Shown: positions 44,367-58,691, counted from the stretch's first letter. The stretch is 64,000 nt of DNA from Hypomesus transpacificus (GCF_021917145.1 NC_061071.1:8282072-8346071), one strand, 5' to 3'. Notes: a model not told the origin generated them from the letters alone. Translations and numbers: made by a program.

Positions 44367-44859
44367 TTGTGTGTACATGCATTTTAGCAATTAGTGATCA
44401 GTGGAAACTGCGCCCAAAATGCCTTGCGCATTCTGACTGTAATAGGAAAAAAAGACAAATAAAGAACATGTACAAATGTATACAATTGAAATGTACCCTT
44501 TTTAGATGGAAAACAAGACACTTATATCCCTCACGTTTGGTCTCTGTGTAAAAGTAAATTGTAAAAGAAGCCATGTTTGATTCTAATTGGTTTGTGACCA
44601 ATAAGCCTGTTTATATCAGATCTGTATATCAGTGGTATGCATAATTTTTTAATATATTTTTTTTATTTGTTGTTTTTTTTATGGGATGTTCTCTGCATGG
44701 TTGGAGCCTGAGAGACACTGTGTGCCTGTTGGCCTGTCATAAATGAATGCAGATTTGGATGGAAAAGGTTGGGCAACTATTGGAACAGCTGACACTTCTG
44801 TGTTGATAATCTTCACCATGGTGATAATAAAAAGATATTTATTTCATTTGTTTTTGTAA

Positions 44860-45419
44860 CTCATTTGAAGCATTTACAACATTATTTTGATGTTTACACG
44901 TAGACGACAAAAACGGCTGTCGTAGTGATATCTCATGAGCCCAATTCAGAACAAATGTACAGCAACAACGTGATCAACCACAACAAATCTTAAGCAAATA
45001 AACACATTTGTTTTATGGGGCAGAGGACTTTTATGCTGGTGTTGGGTAACTCTTGGATACCTAAATTCTTCTACAGTAGCATAGGTATAGAACAAGGGCT
45101 TTCTTGTCTGGAAAGGCAGGTCTGTCCACCAAGAGACAGTGCATGTGCGTTCACACGTAGGAGTGGAATTTTGGCAAGGGGTACAATAGGCCTACAGTTG
45201 CGCACAAGAACATTGTAACTCAGTTCTAACACAGTTACGGGTAATGGACCTTATGACCAATAGACTAGTAGATTGTGTTATTGTAGACTACTTATTTAGC
45301 ATCGGCGATGTGCGGGCTATGGATTTGTGGGGATAAACAAAGGGCGTGTTTTTTGGTTGGTGAATGGATAGAATCGGCGGTGTAATATCACAACAGGGAA
45401 TGCTTCAAGTATCCGCAAC
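44860..45419. other. Short intergenic stretch before the CYP27 gene
   Basis: 560 bp separates the last map3k2 polyadenylation signal from the P450 start codon. No coding frame, clear TATA box or repeat was seen. It presumably contains the P450 promoter and 5' UTR, since the first coding exon shows no upstream acceptor that is clearly required. Confidence 0.5.
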
Positions 45420-47888
45420 ATGGGCAGCCCCGTTGCAGTCAGATCATATCGATTTGTATCTCTGCGATGCACGCACTCTATTAGCAATAAGAAATCCGGA
45501 ACTTCTGATCAGATAGAGACAATAAACCATGGGAAGCACAAAACGATTGACGATCTTCCCGGACCTTCTTTGGCAACCACTGTTTACTGGTTATTTGTGA
45601 AGGGCTACGCAGACAAAAGCCATGCCATGCAGGTGAGACCCAAAATATTGTTCTCAGGCATCTGGGTCGACTTTAATGCTGCAAAGATTGTTGCAATTCT
45701 GAACTTTCCCCAACTGTTTTTATAGCTCTAGGGCTTTTAATTGTTGGAAGTAGCCTAATTTGTGGTGATTGGAAGCAGTGAATGAAGTCTTTCTGTGAGT
45801 GAGATGAGAATCACGCACAGAAACAGTTACATTTTGTAGTCTCTCACTACATTAGGGATATACATTAGGTTTACTACTTCATAAGTAATATCCAGTATAA
45901 TTTCAATGATTTAAGGTTAGAAAGTAGACAAGCATTCATAATTTGAAATCAATTTGAAGGGAACTGTCTAGGCTACAAATAAGTCTCTTTATAACTTTTT
46001 CTCTGGCCATGGAGTCTCACACATCAGGCTATAACATTTTATTATCTTAAAACACAGCAAAGAGCACAATTCTTATCATGTGTTTCCCATTCTGTTGTAT
46101 TGGATTATCTGATGCACACTCCAAACCATTCTTCCCCATCATCCAGATTGAACACAAACGTTTGTATGGACCAATCTGGCGCTCGCAGTTTGGACCTTTC
46201 GACATAGTAAACGTGGCGTCTCCGGAGCTGATAGCACAAGTGATCCAACAGGAGGGCCGTTATCCAGTCCGGACAGAACTCCCCCACTGGAAGGAATACC
46301 GGGATCTGCGATGTCAGGCCTATGGTCTCCATGTGGAGTAAGGGCCCCATTTACACTTCCCACCTTATAGTAAGACAACCCAGACTTGAATCAATCTGTT
46401 TCTCCTCCCTGCTCCTAACCCGTGGTTCTGTGTGCTCCTGTCCTACAGTAAGGGCTCTGAGTGGTACCGTGTACGGAGCGCCCTCAACCCAATGATGCTA
46501 AATCTGCAAGAAGTGTCTACGTACGCTCCCATTATTCACCAGGTGGTCGGTGACCTTCTGCAGCGCATTGAGGGCCTGCGACTGCTCAGCCAGGACCATG
46601 CTTTGGTCCCTGACCTCACAGCCGAGCTCTACAAGTTTGGCTTCGAAGGTGTGCATGGTGGCCGATGACATTGTCGACTCTCTCCCAGTGGAGCCCCCGT
46701 GTGTGGGTTCCACCTCTCCATGTCCCGTCTCTCTTCAAGCTTCTCTTACGCTTATTTCTGGTTTTGACAGAGGTGAAGGGCACCTTTGACAGGTGTAGGG
46801 CACCTGAAGCAACACTTAGCAGTTCACTTTTTTGGGATACTTGTGACTTAAATTGTCCCTTTCCTGCAGTTTGTGTTTGTGTTTCTGATCCTGTTACTGG
46901 TTCTGGAAAGAAACAACACCCAGTAGTAGTTGATGTTGCACTTCAGATACATTCATGTTTTCTACTGAACTTTACTAGGCACAACTGCAATCGAGTTGTC
47001 ATTGTAAGACTGTAATTGAGGTGCCGTTATTGCACTGTTCACCATACATGAATGAGCTAACTTCTGCAATCGTGATGTTATTGTTGCAGTGTACATGTAT
47101 TTAGCTTATTACTGTAGAACTACTGTATGCCTTTCTGATTATTTATTTTCTGCTGCACTTTCTATAGTATGCACTATCTGTATGATGCTTTGCATCAAAG
47201 TATCTTCTATATGAATAAAATGTCAAATACTCGCTCCACTTATTTGTATCCCAACGCCCTTCATTTGCATGTCCTCTACAAGTTTGAAGCAGTTGTTCTA
47301 ACTGTTCTAACTGGTTCTAACTCTTTCCAGGCATCTCATCCATCCTGTTTGAGACCCGTCTGGGCTGCCTGAGGGAGGAGATCCCAGAGGATACGCTTCG
47401 TTTCATAGCCGCAGCCAACACCATGTTGACCCTGTCAGAGACAGTCCTGTTCTTCCCCCGATGGAGTCGCAGAGTACTGCCCTTCTGGAAGCATTTCGTC
47501 CAGGCCTGGGATGACCTCTATGATGTTGGTAGGCAGGCAAAAACATGGACTTAATGTAAATGTAGGCTTACATTGGCCAGTTAAGATGAGGTCTGTGTTT
47601 AGGTAGAGGCCTTTAGATGCCTTGTTTTGAGGTGATGATCCCACTCTGTTAAATGTTGAGAAGATTTAAGTGTGTGTCTTCAGTGTGTGTGTGTGCGTGT
47701 GTGTGTGTTTTCCTGCATGTAGCTCGCCACCTGATTGACAGGAAGGTGGAACAGATCAGTGCCCAGGTGGCAGCTGGGAAGCCAGTGGAGGGGATGTACC
47801 TGACACACTTGTTGTCATGTGACAAGCTCACCCTGCCCGAAGTCTATATCAGCATTACAGAGCTTCTGCTGGGGGGAGTCGACACGGT

Positions 47889-47954
<66 letters not shown>

Positions 47955-49889
47955 ATTTTGTTTGTGTGTGTGTGTGTAGGGGGGATTCCAAATCTTACCT
48001 TTTAAAATATTGTTTCTTCAGAGTATTCCCTGTTTTCTTTCCAACATTGTTTAGATGTCTTCATAATGTGAACATTCAGATTCTGCAATCTGAAAGCACA
48101 CACACACACACATAAGGTGCAAAGGACCTGCTTGGCCGCATTCCCAGGTGCGGCCTCGTCAGGGCTTGCCTTGATTCATCACCTTTGTGAAATCTGGAGT
48201 TGAAGCTGCCATCTCTCATTATTCTTTTAAATTACCTGATGAGTCCATATATTGCACTCTTCTCAAACCTATCTATCTCTCTCTCTTTCTCTCTCTCTGT
48301 GTGTGTCTCACATATCAGACATCTAACACATTGTCTTGGACGCTGTACCATTTGGCTGGGGACAGTACCGCCCAGGACAGGCTGTACAGAGAGGTCACAT
48401 CTGTGTGTCCAGGCAGACAGCTGCCCACCTCCGATGACCTGACTAGGATGCCCTATCTGAAGGCCGTCATCAAAGAGACCCTTCGGTGAGCTTCAGTCCT
48501 GTGCATACTAGTCAGATCTTGATTTTAGTTTTTGGTTCAGCTGGTGATTCGAACCTCTGATATTTCTGTTGTACTGAATTTACTCTCCAAAGGTATAGGA
48601 GCTGCGATGATGGCAAATGTATACCAACCGAGAAAGAATAGAGAATGTTTGGTCAGCTTGATGGTGTCCATAAATGGAGATAGTGTCTATGTAGCATTAT
48701 CTAAATTATTCTAAACACCAATATGGAAAGGTTCTGCTGGCTTAAAGACTTTTTCATAAGGTATTCCAAGACATTGGTGCAGAGTACATTAAAGCCCTTA
48801 AATCAAATTCAGTTTGGAACAGTTAGCAAGATGAAGTCTTACGTATGATTAGAGGACCCACTGAGAATCAGCTTCAACTGACACAAGGTACATTGAACAG
48901 CATGAATATAAACTGGAATGTCAGAGAAATGTTCATTTACCATTACATGAATGTTCTCAAATGGGTTTAATGGAGTATGCTAGCTTTTTCCTAAGGCACA
49001 ATGTCACTCTGTTATTAATATTTATGCAACAAAACCTAGGTTTACGGTGATTCTTTTTGTGGTCAGTGTGATTCCAACTATCTTTCATTATTTTATTGTC
49101 ATTGAAGGTTATACCCTGTTGTTTCTGGAAATGGTCGTCTGGCAGTTGAAAATGATGTTGTGGTGGACGACTTTTGGTTTCCCAAAAAGGTCAGAACAAA
49201 TGATAAGAAGAATGTTTGAAACCCCACCATGTTGCTTCTGATCATTTCTATAACTATATTTCATCCCGTGTATTTTGTAAGCAACCATGAATCGCAACTT
49301 GGGTCCAAGGTTCACTCCATATCCCATAATGCACAATAATAAAACATATTTATCTGGGACTGCGTTTAATGATTAATAACCATCAGCAAATAATGTTCCA
49401 TCTATGCCACACCGCTATTTTCATCTATGTCTCTGTTGACCTACCTCAGACTCAGTTTCATCTCTGCCACTATGCAACAAGCCACGATGAGAAGCAGTTT
49501 GTGGATGCAGAGCGCTTTGCCCCAGAGCGCTGGCTGAGGGGGGAGCCTGCGGGGTTCCAGCACCACCCATACAGCTCCATCCCTTTTGGGGTTGGTGTGC
49601 GTGCCTGCGTGGGCAAGAGAGTGGCAGAGCTGGAGATGTACTTTGCCCTGTCCAGGGTGAGTGTGAGAGATCTCTCATGATGAACGTCCCGAAAGCATTA
49701 AAACACCTTGAACTAGTCTCACCTGACATGTACCCTCTACTTTGATGTGTTGACCCTGTCTATCTTCTACAGTTACTGCAGCATTATGAGATCCTGCCTG
49801 AGAAAGGGGCTCAACCCGTGGAGCCGAAAACAAGAACGTTAATGATTCCCTCTAAACCCATCAACCTGTGCTTCCTACCCAGGGCCTGA
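45420..49889 (+). CDS. cyp27a: Mitochondrial cytochrome P450, CYP27A-type sterol 26/27-hydroxylase
   Basis: Nine in-frame exons: 45420-45632, 46147-46337, 46449-46648, 47331-47528, 47723-47886, 48319-48485, 49108-49189, 49450-49656 and 49773-49889, giving 512 aa. Mitochondrial P450s of this family take electrons from adrenodoxin, and CYP27A oxidises the sterol side chain in bile-acid synthesis and hydroxylates vitamin D. The N-terminus is rich in Arg/Ser and poor in acids, like a mitochondrial targeting peptide. The I-helix motif GGVDTTSNT lies at 318-326, ExxR at 375-378 (KETLR), and PERW at about 430-433. The heme loop is FGVGVRACVGKR, with the thiolate Cys at 458. LPFWKHF, IPEDTLRF and LYHLAGD favour CYP27A over CYP27B1/27C1, though CHYATS and KEYRDLR recall 27C1. 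Fish carry several CYP27A copies, so the exact paralog is open. It follows map3k2 on the same strand. Confidence 0.87.
47891..47953. repeat. 63-nt poly-G homopolymer in a cyp27a intron
   Basis: 63 uninterrupted G begin five nucleotides after the exon 5 boundary (GACACG then GTGA). This is exceptionally long for a G homopolymer. The true length may differ from the assembly because such runs are hard to sequence. Confidence 0.9.
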
Positions 49890-50184
49890 AGGAAGTGCCA
49901 GAGACTAAAAAAATGATTTGTCTAATCATTAAACATTGCCAGACATTAAATGATCATGGTCGATGGTCAAAGTCAATATTATAAAAAAAAAAAATTCTCG
50001 TAAATAATAGTAATTTCCTTAAACAACTTGTTTTCAGTATGCATGTGTTAGTTACAAATATAATATATTAAATCTTATTCCCAAAGATTAATTTCTTACC
50101 TTCCATACATAGGGGTTTAGTATGACTCCTTAGTTTATATGCATTTCTTCCGACTGGAAATGATCAAAATGCCTGCCTGATCAA

Positions 50185-50190
50185 AATAAA
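50185..50190 (+). terminator. Candidate polyadenylation signal of cyp27a
   Basis: AATAAA about 300 nt after the P450 stop codon in AT-rich sequence. This implies a compact 3' UTR of roughly 320 nt. Confidence 0.6.
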
Positions 50191-53100
50191 GTGGGTACCC
50201 TTGCCGGAGTTCTTATTAAAACACCAATTTTGTTTTTGTCATCCTTGGTTATTGCCTGTCCATCAAATCAATTAAAAGTAAACTGTATTTTTTTCTCCGA
50301 GAGAAAATTGAAAGTCCTTTAAAGAGGAGTGAGGGATCCTCTCTTCCAGAGAGGGTTTGTAATGCCCAAAGCTGCAGACCATATGCTGGAGACATGGTCC
50401 TATAAGTAAAAAAAGACTAACAAATACAAATTGTGAGTAAAGTCTATAATTGTGCAGGTGCAAAAATGATTCCATCATAATATGCATTCAGGTCTGTGAT
50501 AAGCTTAAAAAACTTAAAGACCAAAAAAACAGTCGCACTGAATAAACTTCTATTGGGAGACAGCGTTCTTGCATTGTAGTATTGTACAATACTACATTAT
50601 AGTATAGCAGTATTGTTATAGTATATTGTATTAGGCAATTGTTATTATTTGTGTTCAACGTGCCTGTTCCTAGGGGATTTGACCACCGAAAAAGGCTACA
50701 ATAAAATAGGTAATTTAAGCATGTAACCTATTTAACATATTATGTGTCCTTTGATGCCAATTTGAAATATTGTTCATGCCATTTCATTTCGCTCGCTCCC
50801 GACGCTGAACTCCAGCCCTGCACGTTCCTGCAAAGTGGTATGCTCCAATGTGAACGTATTGAGCGTGCTGCTGATGCGATGCCGCCCCAACTGCTTCCAT
50901 ACATTTTCCTCTGAACCCAGCAAACACTGACTTTGAGATGTATCATTGGACTGAAGCAATATCCCATAGGCTATACATTGATACAATATAGAATTCCATT
51001 ATATAGGGTTCTCGTATTTAAAGCAAGAACAGAATAGACGACGCTACAACCCGACGCATATTCGCTATCAGACAGGTTAACCATTGAAAAGGCGAGCTTT
51101 CGATCGTATTTGAAAGAAGCGGGGTTCGAACTGAAAGATGCTGAGCGATTCCATGATGTCCATTTTGGGTGAGATGCAGGCAGATGTCCAGGGTTGGCAG
51201 CGCGGATGAAGCTTCTCACGGACCTATTTGTAGGATGCTGAGACTTGGCGATGGTGAGTAGTGTACAGCTTGCCTCTTTGTTCGCGGCGATCATCTGAGC
51301 TGACAACTACTGCTGCAGGTTCTTCAGACAACACGTTTTTATCAACAAAAATAAATAGCTATAACTAAACAATAGTAAGTTTGAGCATGATTGTTCAGCC
51401 TTACAGGATCGTCTAAAATGAGGTCTGGATCTCAATTACACCGGAATGAAGGATCCTCTTCAACATGTAGGCCACTTGTCAAGATGGTATTTTTTAATCC
51501 GGCAAAATGAGGGCGTTCACATGTCAGCTAATTTATTTAGGTCAGATGTGGCATTGTAGTGTAGTAGATGACTTGTATTTATTCGTTCTGTCTGATCACA
51601 GCGATTTTGTTATTAGAGGCTATTCGTAGTGCTACGTAGCCTACTGGCCTATCTCTCTTCTAAGACCATCGCTGGAAACAAACATGTAATGTGCCAAATT
51701 GCGTTCTCCAAAGCACCCTTATGCTCAGCGAGAGCAGTACACCTCTACACGCATATATGCGTGTTATTTATGGGCGCAATTAGTCACATTAACCTGATCC
51801 CCCTTTCCTACTGTAACATGCCCCATGTCGTTTGTCCCAGCCAAACGACAAAGTAACATTGTGCCAGTCTTTGCATAGGTAAAGAAGTGCTTAAACCATG
51901 TGCTGTACAAGATATACTTCTCTTATAAAGTATCCGTATTCCTATGGGCCTTTCAGTTACTGCTGTGTTACATTGTCTTTTCATGTTGTGTTACACTGGC
52001 TGACTTCAGTTTTCCAGACATCAGGAGATAGCTTGTTGGTCCACTGTCCTGAATCTTAGTGAAAAACAAACGCAGGCAACATGTAGCAGTTTGTTGACAA
52101 TGATCTGGCACTTGCCCCCCCCCCCCCTCCCTCTCTGGCTCAGTGTGCCAGTGGGGTAAACATTATGTCACTGGATTTGATTCTCCAAAGTCTTACCTTG
52201 ATTCCACTGTGTCCTCATTCTTTCTTTTCCAAGTACACGTAAGAAGTTCAACATTTTTTTTAATCTTCCAAGTAACTTTGAGAAGAAGGCGAGAATAGAG
52301 GAAAAGAGGAAATGTGATAGACTCAACAAACGCGCCTCCCTTCCGTCAATCAACACATTCAATTGTCCTTTTTATCCTCCTGTGGCTGGCACACGGCCCA
52401 ACTCTCCCAGGAACACCAGGCGTTAGATTGGGGGTTGGGAGGAGAGAAGTAGAGCCAGGCGATCGATCTCTGTGGCAGCGATGGAACAACAGTTTTCTGA
52501 CACTGATCCCAGTGGCAAGCTACCAAACAAGCCCTGAGCATGTCACTGCCCTGTGCCTCTCTGGTTCTGCTCTGGCCACTCTCAGTAAACACCCACATGA
52601 AAGGAAAGATAAGAGGTTAGACCGGGACGGATATTGACATGACTTCCACAAACTGATGCTGTTGGTTTGTCCGACCCTGGATACTTCTGCCAAGGTAGTT
52701 AGATTCTGTAATGACTTTGCTGATTGGAGCATGCGATGGTCTCCGCCTGAGGGTGATCATTAAACCTATTGTTCTTCTCATGGTCGTCACATGGGCTACA
52801 TTATCATTGGCTGTTTTCCTCTTTGACCTATTAAATGGGTATTGTCCAAGAGGCTTGTCTAGCACGTGTATCCTGGGTTTAGCAGTGTGAGTGTATAATT
52901 AAAATACATACAGCCTCAGATATCACATGATGCATTTTATCCAAACCAGCAAGGTGGCTTATTACGTTCATGTTTTGTAGGTTCATATCTTCCACACGGC
53001 TGTCATAACATCCAGTTTGGCGCTTGATTCTGCCGCATACGGTCAAGTTGCAGTATTGCGATGACTGTTTGTCCGGTCCCGTCTTCAGTGAGGGACGGCG

Positions 53101-54264
53101 TGAGGGGAATATTGAGTGAGCTTCCTCACATGCTTTGAATAAGGAGCCTCTGTTGTTGCACGGTGACTTATGTAAGAGCGACAAGAACGTGGACGCAAAC
53201 GGGGCCTTTTGTCGGTGCTCCGAGGAGCGTGGGACCATGCTGCTGCCGACCACATACCTGAACCTCGTGTCCGATTAGGCGGGGGAACGGAAGGGAGAGC
53301 GTGGCGGCGTACCGTGCGGGAAATGGTTGACGGAGGGAGAGATAGACAGAAGTCACGGCATGCCGATAGAGGAGGCTGGGGGACGGAGTGTTGTGATAAA
53401 GGAAGACGTACTTAGGAGAAAAGAGTATGTGTTTGCGTGTGTGTCTACTTCCCGGTGTGTGTTGAGGTGTGACTGAGAGAGAATTTAACAGCATTAATCC
53501 ACCCAGACCTCTGGTGTCCTTCCCCCTCGGTCACAGAATGGATCTAGATGAATCTCATTATCTGGATATGCACAGTGACAGTCCACACAAATACCGGGAT
53601 TATCACCAGTGCGCCAAAGCACCAATGCATGGGAGAGGCTAGACCGAGAGGACGGCACGAGATTAATGTACTGAAATCACTAAAAGACACGTGGTCTAGG
53701 ATTTTCGAGGCGTCGTCTATGACATGGTGTGATATTTGTGTAACGTGACCTTGTAGCTCTTAAAAGCATTTGCGTTTCCTCGAAATTCACTGAGACCATA
53801 CCACTCCAGATGGTCCAAACTTAAAAGGATGAAAGCATTCCTCGGCACCCTATTTTGGAATGAAGTGCTACATTATAAAATGCACTGTTATCACATTCTG
53901 TCCTGGACAGAATGAATGATTGCGGCTGAATAGTATTGATTGGAGGAGCCGGTGAAGAGGAGTCTCGAGTCAAAACCAAAACAACTGCAGCTGTCCTCCT
54001 CCCCCTCCTCCTCCTCCCCCCCCCCCCCCTCCTCCTCCTCCGTTCATTCAGAAGATGTGCGAAACACCTCAATACCACAAATGTGCATTTGGACGCAGGG
54101 CCAGTTTATTCGTTAATGTTGGAGTTACAGCTTCTGCATTCTGGGTGTAAACAAAGACCTGTATTCATGGTCCTGGCCTGCTCAAAGACAAAGCCCACAT
54201 TGTGCCATCACACTTCTGCTTATCAGGGATTCCCATTCTCGTCACGCTCAATGTACAACACAAT

Positions 54265-54332
54265 ACAAATGTATTTATAAAACCCATTTCAAAACAGCCC
54301 ACATTGACCACAGTGCTGTACAGACAAGAGTA
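54265..54332. repeat. Dispersed fish repeat fragment
   Basis: ATGTATTTATAAAACCCATT, then TTCAAAACAGCCCACA and ACAGTGCTGTACA, resembles a short interspersed tail that recurs in fish genomes. The family is not named. Confidence 0.4.
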
Positions 54333-55615
54333 ATGTAGACACCTACTCTTTTGAACAGTTAACAGTGAGAAGTCATTCTGCTGTTTGACTTGTACCAGGA
54401 GAGCTGTCTCGGTCCTAGCCTCGGTCCTAACCATAACAACGTTGGCGCTCTTGTAGTCATGGTGTCTCCATAGCGGAGCTTGGCTTCACAAGCAAACAAA
54501 GATGTCCGACAGAGTGGACAACTAAGCCTGTGTGTCTAAAAGGACTCTGCGGCGCCGTTCGGATCTGTGACGGAAAACCTCTTCTCTCCCACGGTGTCAC
54601 TGTGTAGATGCACGTTCGCTTTTGTTCGAATCTTCTTCTAGTCCAGATTGCTCTGGTGTTGATACACACCCATGCCCCTGTCACAGCTGTCCCCGTAGCC
54701 ATGGCAACTCAGCGGGTGACGCAGAGGCAGACACATTTCCACAACAACCACAGACAGCTGCAACCGTTATTGATTGGCACATGCATTGCACGGGGTGGGT
54801 CGGTTGAGTTATCGACGGCACCGATTCAAAGTGTCTCCAAACTCACCCACACAGTCAAACTTATCTTCATTTGGTGTGTACACCATGTCAAATACACCGT
54901 CATATGTATTTGTCATGGCTCTGAACCATTTATAACCCTGGCAGAAGACCACAGGGAGGTTGACTTGTGCACGGATCCAGAGTGGGAAATCGAGCCACTG
55001 CTGTTTATCTGCAGTGAGTGGGAGAGATGAAGAGGGCAGGAGATTGCGGCAGACAACATGCGACAGCCCCCCCATTTTGCACACGTGAAGTGGAATTGTC
55101 CATCTGCATGTTTGTCCTCAAAAGCGGCAGGGGCAAATCTCCCCAACGGGAAGACATTGGCTACGGAACGGAAGCAGAGTGAGTAATGCATTATGAAGCA
55201 GTTACATAAGGCAGCGCCGGGGAGACCAATGACATCGGCACACGCAGCCCGTTTTTCTTCTCCTCTTTCCGTTCTCTCTCACATCCCCCCCCTTTTTGTC
55301 TTGGCCCTCGGGCATTCCATGACCAAACGTGACACTCTTTTTTTTCGAGGAGAAGGAAAGGTGAGAAGTTGTATTAAAGAGCGCCGGCTTTTTAGGGTCG
55401 TGGCTGGGGGGGGGGGGGTGGGGTGGGGGTGGGGTGAGAGTGTGTGCCGTTGGACTCGTCCCCGAGATGACGTCCTTCCTGTCGCAGTGGGATGAGGCGA
55501 GAGGGTGACAGGCCTGTCCCTCTCTTGGCTCACGGGCACCTCCCGGCCAGCACCGTGCGGTGGAGTGGGCCAATACAAGGGAACAGACTCCGAACCGGCG
55601 AGTGACACACAGAGA

Positions 55616-55641
55616 GGGGGGGGGGGGGGGGGGGGGGGGGG
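55616..55641. repeat. Poly-G homopolymer (26 nt)
   Basis: 26 consecutive G. The reverse strand gives a poly-Pro run in an artefactual frame. Confidence 0.95.
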
Positions 55642-57708
55642 TGGCTGAGAGATAAAGAAGATGAAGATTCGTGTCCTCCGCTGTAGTGACACATTTGTTG
55701 GTACGGTCGAGCATCACAGAGTGCGGTGACGGTGACCAGATCCGATCGAGCTGTCTGCTAAGGAAGCGCCAGCCAGGCCCCCCCCCACGCGCACACACAC
55801 CTACCCACGCGCTCCACGTTAAGATTTGTGGAGCGTTCGCTCATGTGTGTGTGTGTGTCATCGTAGTGCGTTGGAGGAGGATGAGTGTGTGGTTCGTGTG
55901 TGGTGGTGTTTGTGGAGCTGTGACTCTGGTGGGGAGTGTTTGTCAAGAGTCACCAGTCAGGGGGGTTGTTACATCGTAGCCAGAGCGAGCAGGACGGGAC
56001 AGGGGGACAGATTGCAGGAGGAGGCTTGAGTGGGTCTGTGCCGCTCGGGAGGTTTCAGCTTCAGCCGTCTCTCTTCTCATTCACCACTCACTTGGCAGTC
56101 ACTTGGGCGCTAGTCACGACTGAAACACTGCGACATTCACTCATACATTTGATCGACCACAGTAGCCGAGGCCAACGGGATTTTGAAGGAGGGTTGACAG
56201 ACTTTGTGTGTGCCTGCCCGTGCGTGTGTGTGGGAATGCATGTTGTTTTTGAATTGCCTCTCACAGTCACGAACAGCAGATCGGTTCGCAGACTGTTGGA
56301 GTCCGTGAATCAGTCTTACGGCATAAGCACCTGCATCCAGACACACACACACACACACTGACAAACAAACTACTCACCAGTGCAACTGAGGCGCTCAACA
56401 AGATGAACTGGTCTTATTAAAGCTCTGTTCTTTCTCTCTGTCCGTAACCCCTCCCCCTTTCAATAAGGCTGGACAGGCTATTGTGACTCAGAGAATCCTC
56501 TCCCTTTCACTGCCAACTCACAGCCATGCAAATAGCCCACGACATACACATGCACACACGCCAAACCAACCAACCAGTGCACACGAGCACAATGGGCGTT
56601 TCTTAAAGCTCTCTGCTTGTGGTCTGAGGTGATCTATCTTTTCCTCTTATCACTGCTGGGGGAGATGGACAACCTCTGGCGCTCAGTGAAAACTCGACAA
56701 TAAGCTTCCAGTCGGCCAGTACTCCTGTCTACCATGTCTCAGAGCATAGCGTTTGTGTTTTAACTGTATGTTTGTACGTCTGTGTGCTTGTGTACTGTTG
56801 TAAACCTGTAAAGTTGACACTTTCTAGACGGGCAAATCCTGTTACCGCGTATCAACACGACTGAGAACTGTCATGGAGGAACAGCATGGTGACGACTAGA
56901 TTATCACTCGGAGCCTCGGGTGAATGTTTCCCGGAAACCCGTGTCCCCGTGTGCTTAACCCAAGCCTCAAATCCTGCCCTGTGTCAATCAGGGTCACTGT
57001 CTGAGCAGGTAAGAAGACACCTTCAAAGCACCCTCCGTTGAGAACATTGAGCGGTTGTACGCTAGGATGCTATTGCTACGGGCTGCCGGAGGCGCCTGGA
57101 ATACCGCTATCTGAGTTCCTGTCAGCTCAGTCAGTCAGCGGAGGTTAGCAGGCCCCGGCTGTCTGCTGCCTGACAGGCGGGAAGACCGGAGCAGCAAAGA
57201 CGCTGAGGCTTCTGGGGGATTAACACAGCTGGACGTCTGATAGCGGGCGGCGGCGCCCATCCGTCTGACGTAACAGGAGGCTAGTACGCGACGCATCACT
57301 TGTCAGTCCAATGAACCCCCTTCACCTGGGGCTTAGAAAGCTGCCTTTTGCGTACGACGGCCGTCCATCAATCCTGCGGAAGGTTCGTTCCGTATTTTCA
57401 CGGGAGCATTTTCCCACAGTTGACCGGTTTGTTTGTTTCCGTTCGTGCTTTATTTATTTTTAGCCGCGAGGGTTTTTACATCTGTTGTATTGTTAATGAG
57501 CTGAGCTGACACTTCTCAGCGCTGTTGCGATATACGAGAACGGAAGACGCCGTCTGACACCCGATCGGTCATGAACACACAGAGACACAGCCGGGATGTC
57601 ACCCCCTCAGTAAGGGTCTGAAGCTGCCTCCCTCTCTCACACCACCTGTCTCACTCTTCCATTCCTGTCTTCCTTCAACGATAGGTCTGCCTTTTTTTAC
57701 CGTCTAAA

Positions 57709-57731
57709 CCCCCCCCCCCCCCCCCCCCCCC
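57709..57731. repeat. Poly-C homopolymer (23 nt)
   Basis: 23 consecutive C in non-coding sequence. Confidence 0.95.
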
Positions 57732-58691
57732 TGCTGCTTTTACTTAATCTTTATATTTTGTGTCTGTCTAGACGTGGGCAGTTTGTGTATTTCGAGTCAT
57801 TGTTTACATCTGGCATGATGGGGGAGTGGCCAGAGGGAGACAGCTAAACAACCGCACAGAGCGATAGAGAGGAGCGGGCATGCAGGCATACGGATTGGCT
57901 CACACACTGTTGCTATGGGGGTTTAGTCTGCTCTGCCATTGGTCAGACCGCCGTTGGACCGGGGCCCAACTCACCATCCAGCAGCATCCGCCCATCGTCA
58001 TGACAACAGACAGGAAGTAGCAGGGTGTTTTTGTAGATGCCCGAAGAATGCCTAGCCCTGTTTTTAGAAGATGATCTCTACAGAACATAGAGACTGCATT
58101 CTAACAGTGCAGGGAAACGGCTTAGGGCCTGGCCTGCGCTTTCGGTTGTTCAGTTTGGACAAGATAATCCCTGTGCTGAGATGAGATTGGCGACATGCTC
58201 GGGTCATGTTAGGATGGTAGCAGGTCCACTGAGGGGATGTGGGGCATTCTTCATTAGGCTTTTAATGAAACAGACTGAATTGCTGCCTGCTGGAGGACAA
58301 AAAACAGGAATTGATTGTCTCTACGCACACAAATAACCCCCTGTTGTGTTCTTGAAGTCATAGCCTTCATAATCTGCAACAAAACAATGATATCCTGTGA
58401 ACTACCTGTACCACCCAAACCACCACAGAAAATCCAAGACCTTGGCCTGGTCTTATCTGTGCTTTAGGAACATACTGAGATGCTGTGCGGTCCTCGTGCA
58501 AGTAATGCACATGGGGATGCAGACCTCTGGTAAACTTCAAACAGAGAGTTTGGTGTTTTCTTCTCTCCAGAGCTTTCCCTTTCTCCCCTCTCCTCTCATC
58601 CCGTATGAAGGGAGGAGACAACAGATTGTGCAGTTGTCCCACAGGGGCCACTGTCTCCTGTTCATCCACTTTGAATATACTGGATGTGTTT

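Larger units (their letters stand above)
41312..44850 (+). other. map3k2: Probable long 3' UTR of map3k2
   Basis: No coding sequence follows the stop. Poly-C runs occur at 41325-41342 (just after the stop), 41743-41761 and 43100-43125. Candidate AATAAA signals lie at 44458-44463 and 44826-44831, the second giving a 3.5-kb UTR. Mammalian MAP3K2 also has a long 3' UTR, so this reach is reasonable. A MITE (43004-43234) and a GT microsatellite lie inside it. Whether the whole stretch is transcribed cannot be told from sequence. Confidence 0.5.

Noticed and set aside
45420..49889. Assignment of the P450 to CYP27C1 on the basis of map3k2 adjacency
   Set aside because: Human CYP27C1 does lie near MAP3K2, but the IPEDT, LPFWK, LYHL and LYPVV segments are closer to CYP27A, and the nearby tmem198 fits the CYP27A1 region. 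A phylogeny would settle it.
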